Assembly: GCA_030584065.1 (NCBI GenBank)
Contig: CP129489.1
Span: 954,640-1,018,639 of the forward strand
Length of the DNA stretch: 64,000 nucleotides
Source of the DNA: Flavobacteriales bacterium
GTDB taxonomy: Bacteria > Bacteroidota > Bacteroidia > Flavobacteriales_F > PHOS-HE28
Direction of reading: 5' to 3'
In this document: one piece after another, positions 36,597 to 43,526 of the stretch
How positions within the stretch are numbered: the stretch's first letter is position 1
Layout: each line of letters begins with the position of its first letter
Made by a program: the position numbers and the translations under genes
Notes under the pieces: model-generated
What the model saw: the letters and a program-made list of their open reading frames with translations, nothing else
Databases searched by the model: none
What the model was told of the DNA's origin: nothing

Positions 36597-37021
36597 GCCT
36601 CAGCCTCTGCCCCTGTTGCAACAAGCTGGTGCCGCCCTCGCACTTCCGCCGGGCGTGGAGCCGCGAGGACCTGGCCGAACTGCTCAACAGCCCGCAGTTC
36701 CTGGGTATGATGCGCAGCGCCATCAAGGCCGAGCTGCTGGCCACGGCGCCAACGGAGCAGCTAGGGCCAGAGCGCTACTTCGTCAAGCTGGTGCCACCAG
36801 GCTGGTGGACCAACGAGCAGGCCGCCGCCGAGCTGCGCAAGGCGCACCCATCGGCCACCCGCTTCACCCAGCGCAGCATCGACAAGCTCATCTGCATGGG
36901 CCGCGTGGAGGGCGGCAAGGGCTTCGTGCTGGCCAGCAGCATGCAGGCCTACATACAGCGCTACGATGCCGCCCGCGGCGTGCGCCGCAGCCGTCAACGC
37001 AAAGAAGAGCTTCAGCGATGA
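36593..37021 (+). CDS. Phage protein with Cys pair and helix-turn-helix-like region
   Basis: 142 residues from ATG 36593. It opens with a CPCCNK knuckle (Cys6, Cys8, Cys9) and continues WSREDLAELLNSPQFLG. The middle (WWTNEQAAAELRKAHP then RFTQRSIDKLICMGRV and FVLASSMQAYIQRY) has the spacing of an excisionase/MerR-like winged helix, as in element control genes. Excision or replication control is a reasonable guess only. Confidence 0.5.
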   Translation: MSLSLCPCCNKLVPPSHFRRAWSREDLAELLNSPQFLGMMRSAIKAELLATAPTEQLGPERYFVKLVPPGWWTNEQAAAELRKAHPSATRFTQRSIDKLICMGRVEGGKGFVLASSMQAYIQRYDAARGVRRSRQRKEELQR

Positions 37022-37245
37022 GCATCACCACAGACATCAACACCTTGGCGGCCATCGCCGCCATTTGCACCACCTGCGTGGCCATCGTGCTGGTGCGCAC
37101 CAGCTACCAGCTGGCCAGGCTGCGCCATGCGGCAGCCAGCGCCGCCCAGTGGGACCGACTGCAGCGCGATGTGGTGCAGGAAGTCATCAACCGCAACCGC
37201 CCGGTGCAGGTAAGCGCCGATGGCATCACCATCAACCCCAAGTAG
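37018..37245 (+). CDS. Small membrane protein
   Basis: 75 residues with one N-terminal span (about 7-27, INTLAAIAAICTTCVAIVLV) and a basic cytoplasmic tail carrying RHAAASAAQWDRLQRDVVQEVINRN-type helix. Holin-like in size but with a single span. Overlaps both neighbours closely. Confidence 0.5.
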   Translation: MSITTDINTLAAIAAICTTCVAIVLVRTSYQLARLRHAAASAAQWDRLQRDVVQEVINRNRPVQVSADGITINPK

Positions 37246-37249
37246 CGCC

Positions 37250-37558
37250 ATGCGAGCAACCCTTTCCCTGTTCTTCGCGATCAACGTGTACCTGTGCCAC
37301 GCCCAGGAGCCCTGCACCGTGAAGGCCGGCAAGTGGAGCCGGTGGAGCACCTGCCGCTGGATGCTGGTGCCCTGCGCCATCATCGCCTGGCCCGATACCG
37401 TGGTGGTAAAGGACACCGTGGAGTGGCGCTGGGTGCAGCTGCGCACCGCGCCCAACAAGCTGCAGCCCGGCAGCCCCAGGCCATGCCGGCGCAACACCTA
37501 CGGCCGCCGCAGCGAGTGCCGGGACTGCGTGCCGGCGCAGCTCATGCGTAGGGAGTAA
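37250..37558 (+). CDS. Secreted Cys-rich phage protein with WSxWSxC motif
   Basis: 102 residues from ATG 37250: signal peptide (about 1-18, ending CHAQ), then EPCTVKAGKWSRWSTCRW. The KWSRWSTC segment is the WSxWSxC core of thrombospondin type-1 repeats, and seven further Cys could bridge. The lipoprotein at 49099-49557 shares the PCT...WSxWS start, so the element encodes two exported relatives. Possible roles are host surface modification or superinfection exclusion. It is the last gene before the cassette region. Confidence 0.55.
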   Translation: MRATLSLFFAINVYLCHAQEPCTVKAGKWSRWSTCRWMLVPCAIIAWPDTVVVKDTVEWRWVQLRTAPNKLQPGSPRPCRRNTYGRRSECRDCVPAQLMRRE

Positions 37559-37585
37559 CGAACCTGCCACCAACCGCGAACGACG

Positions 37586-37858
37586 ATGGTGATCATCAAA
37601 GACAGCGATGGCAAAGCGGTGCTTCAGCTATCAGCACAGGAGGCATTCGATGCGTCCCAGGGCTTACGGCATGGCCTTGACACCAATGATGGCGGTGGAT
37701 GGGTCAAGTCATATAGGAATAAGCTAGTTCGGCTATACACCTTGCTTCGATATGCACATCAACAGATCAGCGATAATCCGCCCGAGTACATCCATGTAAT
37801 GAACGAGAACATGGAGAGTTACGAACGACAGTTGCTACGTGAGTATCCGGGCGAGTAA
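37586..37858 (+). CDS. Cassette ORF 1, unknown
   Basis: 90 residues (MVIIKDSDGKAVLQLSAQ). Base composition is clearly less G+C-rich than the element genes around it, with codons such as ATA, AGT and TTG that they avoid, which suggests separate origin. An attC-like hairpin (37871-37939) begins 12 bases after the stop, as in integron cassettes. The protein has a short strand region and a helical second half (NKLVRLYTLLRYAHQQIS). No function recognised. Confidence 0.5.
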   Translation: MVIIKDSDGKAVLQLSAQEAFDASQGLRHGLDTNDGGGWVKSYRNKLVRLYTLLRYAHQQISDNPPEYIHVMNENMESYERQLLREYPGE

Positions 37859-37870
37859 TTGCATGGCGCA

Positions 37871-37939
37871 GAACGGTCCAGCAGCTATGCGGCGTGAGCA
37901 TCGGTCGTGCGTTCGGAGAATGCCGCATAGGTGCATGTT
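37871..37939 (+). repeat. attC-like hairpin, copy 1
   Basis: 69 bp from GAAC to GTT. Inner arms CTATGCGGC (37885-37893) and GCCGCATAG (37922-37930) pair perfectly; extended to 13 bp (GCAGCTATGCGGC with GCCGCATAGGTGC) there is one mismatch, like the unpaired base of attC sites. It is identical to copy 2 at about 62 of 69 positions, including the whole inner stem. Its right outer arm is GTTCTTGGCA (37937-37946). Confidence 0.65.
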
Positions 37940-38005
37940 CTTGGCAGGCGTGGTAATTGGATTTCAAGCAAACGGCCTTGGGCGGCCTTGTAAAACCCGA
38001 TCAAG

Positions 38006-38320
38006 ATGGAAGAGAAGACGTTGCACAATTCAGATGTGTCCGGAGCGCGGCAGAATGTCAAGGACATTCAGGTCGTAGGTAACGGCGATATGTTCCGCCT
38101 GCTCTGCAAGGCATCGAGCCAAGCGCAGGGGTGGATGAAGAGCACAAAGGCGATGGAGGTGCCGGGCGGGTGCGTGGTGCAGGTGACTACCCAGCAGCGG
38201 AACCCTGACGGTTCCTATGCCGTTGCCGAGGCCCTGACGTATGTGCCTGGCGTGCAGATCGTGAACGATGTGGATGGTGGCCGCAAGCTCATTGACATCA
38301 ACGCGAACCACGGAGGGTAG
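38006..38320 (+). CDS. Cassette ORF 2, unknown
   Basis: 104 residues: an open start (EEKTLHNSDVSGARQNV), then a compact alpha/beta domain with GNGDMFRLLCKASSQAQGW, VVQVTTQQRNPDGSYAVAEA and PGVQIVNDVDG. No family is named here, but this strand-helix-strand arrangement is that of short phage-type proteins. It fills the cassette bounded by the attC-like copies 1 and 2. Confidence 0.5.
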   Translation: MEEKTLHNSDVSGARQNVKDIQVVGNGDMFRLLCKASSQAQGWMKSTKAMEVPGGCVVQVTTQQRNPDGSYAVAEALTYVPGVQIVNDVDGGRKLIDINANHGG

Positions 38321-38376
38321 GTCGTTTTGCCCCGGCGCGTGGGATGGGCCTGCGCGTCGGGGCATTCGCTTGCCAA

Positions 38377-38445
38377 GAACGTCACAGCAGCTATGCGGCG
38401 TGAGCATCGGTCGTGCGTGGGGAAAATGCCGCATAGGTGCATGTT
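38377..38445 (+). repeat. attC-like hairpin, copy 2
   Basis: 69 bp, same length and inner stem as copy 1, 506 bases further on. Left outer arm TGCCAAGAAC (38371-38380) is the exact complement of GTTCTTGGCA at the start of the same cassette (37937-37946). Its right outer arm, GTTGTACGCC (38443-38452), begins the next cassette. Confidence 0.65.
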
Positions 38446-38480
38446 GTACGCCGCCTTTTCATTCTCTGAACCGCTGAACA

Positions 38481-39470
38481 ATGGACTACCGAATTATTGA
38501 AGGGGACTGCATCGAAGGCATGCGAAGGCTTGAAGTCCAGTCGGTGCATTGCGTGGTTACAAGCCCGCCCTACTTCGGGTTGCGCGACTACGGCGTCGAT
38601 GGGCAGATCGGCCTGGAGCCGACGCCGGCCGAGTACGTGGAGCAGATGGTGGCGGTGTTCCGTGAGGTGCGCCGCGTGCTGCGCGATGACGGCACGGTGT
38701 GGCTCAACCTGGGCGACAGCTACGCGAATGGTGGGCGGGCCACACGGGACGCCGACGACAAGCTACTGGAGCGCGGAATGAACACGAGGCCGGATGACGG
38801 TGCCAAGCCGAAAGACCTGTTGGGCATCCCGTGGCGCGTGGCTTTCGCCTTGCAAGCGGACGGATGGTACTTGCGGCAGGACATCATCTGGCACAAGCCA
38901 AACCCGATGCCTGAGAGCGTGCGCGATCGCTGTACCAAGGCGCACGAGTACATCTTCCTGTTGAGCAAGTCGGAGCGTTACTACTTCGACAGCGAGGCGA
39001 TGCAGGAACCAGCCGCGAAGGGGGCAGCGGGAAGCGAGTTTCACACCGGAAAGACGGGGGCGCATCAGCTCGGGCGGGCAAGCACAAAGCCGCGCACCGC
39101 TGGCAATAAGTCGCACAAGTACGTGACGGCCTACGATGGCAGCGACACGGAAGAGCACAGGACCAAGGCCGGACTGATGAAAATTGCGGACACGCCTTGG
39201 GAAACTCGCAACCGCCGATCGGTATGGACCGTGGCCACCAAGCCGTACAAGGGGGCACACTTCGCCACGTTCCCGCCGGACCTTATCCGCCCGTGCATCT
39301 TGGCCGGTTGCCCGAAGGATGGCACCGTGCTGGATCCGTTCGGCGGGTCGGGCACTACGGCATTGGTGGCATTGGAGGAAGGCCGAAAGGCTTTGTTGTG
39401 CGAGTTGAACACCGACTACATCGCACTGGCCCACAAGCGCCTCGAAGGGCTGCAACTCCGCATCGCATGA
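38481..39470 (+). CDS. Solitary site-specific DNA methyltransferase (beta class)
   Basis: 329 residues. Catalytic motif IV TSPPY (27-31), motif I DPFGGSGTT (about 284-292) after it, so the permuted order typical of N4-cytosine or N6-adenine (beta class) enzymes; the IWHKPNPMPESVRDR segment is standard for this family. No endonuclease gene is beside it. It fits a cassette-borne protective methylase. The target sequence cannot be deduced. It is the main gene of the third cassette. Confidence 0.85.
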   Translation: MDYRIIEGDCIEGMRRLEVQSVHCVVTSPPYFGLRDYGVDGQIGLEPTPAEYVEQMVAVFREVRRVLRDDGTVWLNLGDSYANGGRATRDADDKLLERGMNTRPDDGAKPKDLLGIPWRVAFALQADGWYLRQDIIWHKPNPMPESVRDRCTKAHEYIFLLSKSERYYFDSEAMQEPAAKGAAGSEFHTGKTGAHQLGRASTKPRTAGNKSHKYVTAYDGSDTEEHRTKAGLMKIADTPWETRNRRSVWTVATKPYKGAHFATFPPDLIRPCILAGCPKDGTVLDPFGGSGTTALVALEEGRKALLCELNTDYIALAHKRLEGLQLRIA

Positions 39471-39589
39471 GTTCACAGGCCATTGGTCAGCGGTTCAGGG
39501 TCAGCCGATGCGGTTGCTGGCAATGCGGCTCGGATTGCCGCAGCCGGTTGGCCGAGGCGCAGACGTTCTCTCAGGTGGCGTACAACTAG
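39467..39589 (+). CDS. Tiny Cys-cluster protein overlapping the methyltransferase
   Basis: 40 residues from ATG 39467, which overlaps the methyltransferase stop (ATGA). The centre SRCGCWQCGSDCRSR has four Cys spaced C-x-C-x2-C-x3-C, so it could bind a metal. Its last codons are formed by the outer cassette arm GGCGTACAAC (39577-39586). It could be a fortuitous ORF; the overlap and Cys pattern are the only evidence. Confidence 0.35.
   Translation: MSSQAIGQRFRVSRCGCWQCGSDCRSRLAEAQTFSQVAYN
39577..39586 (+). repeat. Outer arm (R''-like) of cassette 3
   Basis: GGCGTACAAC is the exact complement of GTTGTACGCC at the beginning of the same cassette (38443-38452); extended by four bases the match is 13 of 14. 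No inner hairpin like copies 1 and 2 follows, so this cassette's site appears truncated. Confidence 0.5.
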
Positions 39590-39637
39590 GAGATTGACGC
39601 CCCCACCATCCAACAACCGACTGCAAACGATAGCCCA

Positions 39638-39922
39638 ATGGCACCTAGCGAGACCCGCAAGCTGATTGAACGCCGGCGCAAACTAGCTGAGCTGGCCGAG
39701 CGTGGCGTAGACGGTGAGCGCGACAACGCCCGCCGCCTGCTGGCCGAGTTCGATGCGAGGCACCCCACGCTTCGGGACTATCCCCCAAGGGCCTCGCAGC
39801 TGCCCTTCAACGTCACCCCAGAGCAGGCAGCCTACATCGTGGCCTACGTGCTGGAGCAACTTGCGCGGCGCCATAGGCAGCGCCGCAATGGCCAGGGCGG
39901 CGCCCCCGGCCCCAACCAGTAG
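39638..39922 (+). CDS. Small helical phage protein
   Basis: 94 residues, highly charged: KLIERRRKLAELAERGVDGE and NVTPEQAAYIVAYVLEQLAR helices, basic tail RHRQRRNGQ. The first gene after the cassette region, with normal element composition. Function unknown. Confidence 0.5.
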   Translation: MAPSETRKLIERRRKLAELAERGVDGERDNARRLLAEFDARHPTLRDYPPRASQLPFNVTPEQAAYIVAYVLEQLARRHRQRRNGQGGAPGPNQ

Positions 39923-40464
39923 CCCGCACTGCAGCTGCACCCGGTGCGCCCTGGCCCATTCGGCCGGGGCGCCCTGCTTTCCGTCCAGGGCATCCAAGGC
40001 CCGCCAGGGATCGCGGTAGCGATCACGGGCGGAACAGCCTTGGAATGCCATGCGTTCCGCTTGCATTTGCCTCAAGGCAGCACTGCCGCTTGCAAGCCTT
40101 GCCAGCCGGGCTTTTCAGCGCCGCCCCCTGGGCGAGGTGAAAGGTACTCGTGGAGAACGTGGATTATTACGCCAGATTGGCGCATTCGGCTACCCCCCTC
40201 GGCAAACTCCACAAACTCCACAGACTACACTACTAGACTCAGAATCAGAAGAAAGAGGATGTGTAATTTGTGTAATTCGATGCCTGAACAGGGCGCTTTT
40301 CCGTGTAATTTGTGCGGTTTGGCCGTGGAGAATGTGCAGTCCGTGGAATCTTGGGCAGGCAAACTGCACGGCACTCAACCTTCACTGGCTCAGGTAGAAA
40401 AGCGTTGAGCTTTACGGCTGTGCGGTTCGTGGGGTTTGCCGGATCCAACCTTTAGCCGCAGAAG
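39923..40464. other. Non-coding, AT-rich repeat region (candidate origin or control region)
   Basis: This 540-base stretch has no convincing plus-strand gene. Its first half is G+C-rich; a minus-strand frame 40066-39683 with a hydrophobic segment (GLLVGAGGAALAIAALPM) and a promoter-like TACCTTTCACC in front is possible but lies antisense to the gene before it. The second half (about 40160-40464) is AT-rich and holds GTGTAATT three times (40261, 40270, 40303), ACTCCACA twice in a row near 40206-40220 and complementary GTGGAG downstream. This looks like an iteron-type origin or late-operon control region. Confidence 0.4.
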
Positions 40465-40622
40465 TTGGCGGATAATTCTGGCTTCGATTCCTACCGCATC
40501 CTCGGCACGGTAATCAATTACCTGTTGAGGTATGGAAAGAAAGCCAATAACATCCTAGTGCTCAGCGGCATGCAAGGCGTGCTGGCGGCCCAAATTGCGC
40601 GCCGCAACACCCCCGCATCCCC

Positions 40623-41195
40623 ATGGTACAGATCAACGGCCCGGTGCCGGCCGGCACGCAAGAGGCCCTTCAGCAGCAGGTCGATGCCTACGCCAAGGCC
40701 AACCCCTCCATTTCCATGGCGGGCAACCTGGAATTCACCGTGCAGGGCGCCGATGGCCCCGTAACGGTGAAGGGTGCCCTGCAGCGCATCGGTGCGCAGC
40801 TCATCTTCATGGTGGCCCGCGAGGCGGTGCGCTTCGTGGCCGACCGCCTGAGCCGCCGCCAGAAGGTGAAGCAGGGCAAGAGCAAGCGGATGCCGCCCCA
40901 GATGGGCGGCGGCGGCATGCCCGCGGCTGCGCCCGCTGAGCAGAGCCCCGAGCAGGCCTTCGCCGACCTGCTGAAGATGGGCATGATCCGCACGGCCGGC
41001 AAGGGCTGGGAAATGGCCGGCAAGCCGCCGCTGAAGTTCGAGAGCAAGGAAGCGCTGCTCGATCACCTGGCCGGCAAGGCGCCCCGCAAGGAGGTGCGTG
41101 CCGCCAAGAAAGCCGCGCGCAAGGCCCAGAAGGCGGTGAAGAAGGAGGCCAAGGCCGCCACCAAGGCCGCCAAGAAGAGCGGCAGCAAGCGCTAG
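40623..41195 (+). CDS. Phage protein with histone H1-like basic tail
   Basis: 190 residues. Helical N-terminal half (ALQQQVDAYAKANPSISMAG, AQLIFMVAREAVRFVADRLS), a Gly/Met/Pro-rich hinge (PPQMGGGGMPAAAP), a short domain, then a tail of about 45 residues made almost only of Lys and Ala (RKEVRAAKKAARKAQKAVKK continuing). Such tails bind and condense DNA. It is probably packaged with the genome or organises intracellular phage DNA. A TTG-started frame at 40465-40622 in front could encode about 50 residues but then runs into this gene in another frame. Confidence 0.6.
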   Translation: MVQINGPVPAGTQEALQQQVDAYAKANPSISMAGNLEFTVQGADGPVTVKGALQRIGAQLIFMVAREAVRFVADRLSRRQKVKQGKSKRMPPQMGGGGMPAAAPAEQSPEQAFADLLKMGMIRTAGKGWEMAGKPPLKFESKEALLDHLAGKAPRKEVRAAKKAARKAQKAVKKEAKAATKAAKKSGSKR

Positions 41196-41286
41196 TTGAG
41201 GCCAGGGCACCCCGAAGGCTAGGCGGGGAATGGCAAGGGGAGCGTGGCCGGTTGCCCAACCGGCCACGCATCGCACGGCAAAGCAG

Positions 41287-41931
41287 ATGAACGACCGCAT
41301 CAGCATAGAGCTCTTTGAGGCGCCCGAGCTGCCCACCTGCGACGTTGTGGTGGTGAACAGCCGGGGCGCCGATAACCCCTGGTTCGTGGCGTGCTGCGAA
41401 ACGGTGCGCGCCCAGACCCATCCGGGCACCCGGTTGCTCGTTGTGGACAACAACGACCACGGCCTGAGCATCGGCGCCGCCTGGAACCTGGCCGCCGATG
41501 CCAGCAGCGCCACCTACATGCTCATGGTGGGCGACGATGACCTCATCATGCCCGACCTGGTGCATACCCTGGTGATGAGCATGGAGGCGCTGCGCCGCCG
41601 CCCAGGAGGGGAGGAGCTGGTGCAGCTGCAGAGCCCCATGACGGCGATCGACATCAACGGCCGCGTGATGTGCCTGCTGGAGCAAGGGCACAGCGGCCTG
41701 TGGCTGCGCGAGTACGTGGCCCGCGAGCGCTTCAACGAGGCGCTGGAGCGGCACGTGGCCCCCGAGCTGCAGCAGCGCATGGACCTGCGCAGCTCGCTCG
41801 ACCTCAAGCTGCGCCACGCCAGCATCGGCCACCACTACGGCTACCGCTACCGCCAGCACCCGGGCATGGTGAGCGGCATGAAAGTGAGCTACCAGGAACC
41901 AGCGCCCACCGGCATCACCGTGGTGAAATGA
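41287..41931 (+). CDS. GT-A glycosyltransferase (family 2-like)
   Basis: 214 residues from ATG 41287 (MNDRISIELFEAPELP). Nucleotide-sugar-binding half with VVVVNSRGADNPWFVACCET, LLVVDNNDHG and the DxD-type metal motif VGDDDLIMP (about 82-90). No transmembrane anchor. It probably glycosylates a host envelope component or a virion protein; the acceptor is unknown. It lies at the start of the structural half of the element. Confidence 0.7.
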   Translation: MNDRISIELFEAPELPTCDVVVVNSRGADNPWFVACCETVRAQTHPGTRLLVVDNNDHGLSIGAAWNLAADASSATYMLMVGDDDLIMPDLVHTLVMSMEALRRRPGGEELVQLQSPMTAIDINGRVMCLLEQGHSGLWLREYVARERFNEALERHVAPELQQRMDLRSSLDLKLRHASIGHHYGYRYRQHPGMVSGMKVSYQEPAPTGITVVK

Positions 41932-42209
41932 TGGCAGAGCCCTACCACCTGCACAACCGCCTGCACTACCCCGGCAGTCTGCTGGAAGTGATGAGCGTAC
42001 TGCGCCGCGCCACCTCGCCCATGAGCACCGATGCCATCACCGATGAGCTGATGAGCCTGAAGCCCGACGAGGACCGCAAACGCCTGCGGGTGCGGGTGCG
42101 CAGCGCCATCAAGGCGCTCTACAGCCAGGGCCGCCTCACCCGCAGCGAGCGGCGCACCGAGAAGAACTTCATCCAATACCTCTACACATGTTCGACTGGA
42201 CAAAACTGA
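41928..42209 (+). CDS. Small winged-helix-like protein
   Basis: 93 residues from ATG 41928. LLEVMSVLRRATSPMSTDAITDELM-type helices followed by RLRVRVRSAIKALYSQGRLT are the helix-turn-helix plus wing of a winged-helix DNA-binding domain. It overlaps both neighbours. Perhaps a late-gene regulator. Confidence 0.55.
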   Translation: MMAEPYHLHNRLHYPGSLLEVMSVLRRATSPMSTDAITDELMSLKPDEDRKRLRVRVRSAIKALYSQGRLTRSERRTEKNFIQYLYTCSTGQN

Positions 42210-42754
42210 TCCCCGCCGGCCAGGTGGAGGAACTGGCCCGCGGCTTCGGCCCCGACCTAACCAAGATGCTCATGCGCATGGCCGCCGTGCAGTACCAGCT
42301 GCAGCCCGGCGAACGCATGGCCTTCATCATCACCGAGCACATGGAGAACGGCAAGCCCACCGTGGTGGCCCTGCCCATGGCGCTGCCGCCATCGCTGAGC
42401 GTGGCCGAGGGCCGCAAGTTCAAGTACCACGACCTGCCGGCATTCCTGGCCACCGCGCCCATAGCCAAGTGGATCCGCGAGCTGAAGGAGGGAATGAAGT
42501 TCGACGAGCAGATCACCAAGCTGCGCGAGGAACTGGTGAAGGCCAGCGAGCGCGGCGATCGCGACAAGGTGATGCGCCTGGTGAAGGAGGTGGAGGCCAT
42601 GAAGGCCAAGATGCCCAGCATGGCGCGCATGATGGACGAGCTCACCGACCGGGTGGCCGCCAGCAACCAGCAGCCGGCGGCCGCTGCGGCGCCCACCGCC
42701 GAGCCGCCCGCACCTGCGCCCGCCACCGAAGAAGCAGCCGAAGGCCATGAGTGA
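42188..42754 (+). CDS. Phage protein, helical, Pro/Ala tail
   Basis: 188 residues: a globular N-terminal half (GPDLTKMLMRMAAVQYQLQ, RMAFIITEHMENGKP), a long charged coiled-coil helix (ITKLREELVKASERGDRDKV to MARMMDELTDRVAAS) and a Pro/Ala tail. Coiled coil suggests oligomerisation, perhaps an assembly or scaffolding protein before the packaging ATPase. Overlaps both neighbours. Confidence 0.5.
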   Translation: MFDWTKLIPAGQVEELARGFGPDLTKMLMRMAAVQYQLQPGERMAFIITEHMENGKPTVVALPMALPPSLSVAEGRKFKYHDLPAFLATAPIAKWIRELKEGMKFDEQITKLREELVKASERGDRDKVMRLVKEVEAMKAKMPSMARMMDELTDRVAASNQQPAAAAAPTAEPPAPAPATEEAAEGHE

Positions 42755-43526
42755 AGCCGCGAGCAACGGGCTACTGGATGGCGTAGAGGCCGCCAAGCCC
42801 TTCGATATGGATGCCTACGTGGATGAGGTGTCCAAAACGCCCAAGCAGGCCTATGAGCCGGAGTGGAAGGCGCCGGAAGTGGAGCCGCAGGCCGCACCAC
42901 CGGAGGACCCAACCGTAGCCGAGGCCCGCGGCAAGGTGGTGGCCAAGGAGCGGGCCCGCCGCCGTGGCAGCGAAATGCTCATCGGCATGGTGGACCGCAG
43001 CCAGGCGGCCGTCTTCACCTGGTTCGGTGCCAAGGGACGGGAGAGGGAGTTCCGCTTCCGCCAGGACGATGCCGAAGAAATGACCGAGTACCTGGCCGAG
43101 GCGCTGCCGGAGGACTTCTACCTGAGCCCGTGGATCCCGCTGGCGGTGATCATGACGGCGGCCATCGGCGCCAACGTGGCCAAGCTGCAGGAGATCCGCG
43201 CCGAGAACAAGCGCCAGGCCGATGCGCTGGCCCGCAAGGCGCGCGAAGAGGCCGCAGCGGCCGAGCAGGAGCGCATGGAGCGCGAGCACGCCGCCCAGCT
43301 GCGCAAGGATCGCGATGCGAGGCTGGCCGCCGCTGAGGCCGAGCTGGCCCGCGTGAAGGCCCAGCAACAGGCGCCACCGGCCGCGCAACCCAGCGCCACG
43401 CAGCAAGCGCCAGATGGCGGCAACCTGTGCGAAGAGTGCCATACCAACCCCGTGGAGCCCGGCAAGCGCTTCTGCAGCCTCAGCTGCAGGGGCAAGGCCA
43501 ATGGGCGCCGTAGCAAAGCGAAGTGA
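42747..43526 (+). CDS. Membrane protein with coiled coil and C-terminal zinc ribbon
   Basis: 259 residues: acidic start, one membrane span (about 131-147, SPWIPLAVIMTAAIGANVA), a long charged helix (KLQEIRAENKRQADALARKA onward, about 149-210), then NLCEECHTNPVEPGKRFCSL with a CxxC...CxxxC set (C229, C232, C245, C249) able to bind zinc, and a basic end. Position directly before the packaging ATPase suggests a membrane anchor for it, which is a guess from order only. Confidence 0.5.
   Translation: MSEAASNGLLDGVEAAKPFDMDAYVDEVSKTPKQAYEPEWKAPEVEPQAAPPEDPTVAEARGKVVAKERARRRGSEMLIGMVDRSQAAVFTWFGAKGREREFRFRQDDAEEMTEYLAEALPEDFYLSPWIPLAVIMTAAIGANVAKLQEIRAENKRQADALARKAREEAAAAEQERMEREHAAQLRKDRDARLAAAEAELARVKAQQQAPPAAQPSATQQAPDGGNLCEECHTNPVEPGKRFCSLSCRGKANGRRSKAK

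Noticed and set aside
37871-38445. The two 69-bp hairpins as plain transcription terminators or REP elements
   Set aside because: No U run follows, and terminators would not need the outer arms to be complementary to the start of each intervening segment, which holds exactly in two cases.
39683-40066. Minus-strand membrane-protein frame with a promoter-like TACCTTTCACC in front
   Set aside because: More than half of it is antisense to the well-formed gene 39638-39922. Not excluded, but the only support is one hydrophobic stretch, so it is mentioned only within the intergenic entry.
40465-40764. TTG-started frame before the H1-like gene
   Set aside because: The first 50 codons look protein-like, but the rest runs out of frame through the next gene and becomes Arg/Pro-rich shadow. 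Could be a remnant; not supported as a gene.
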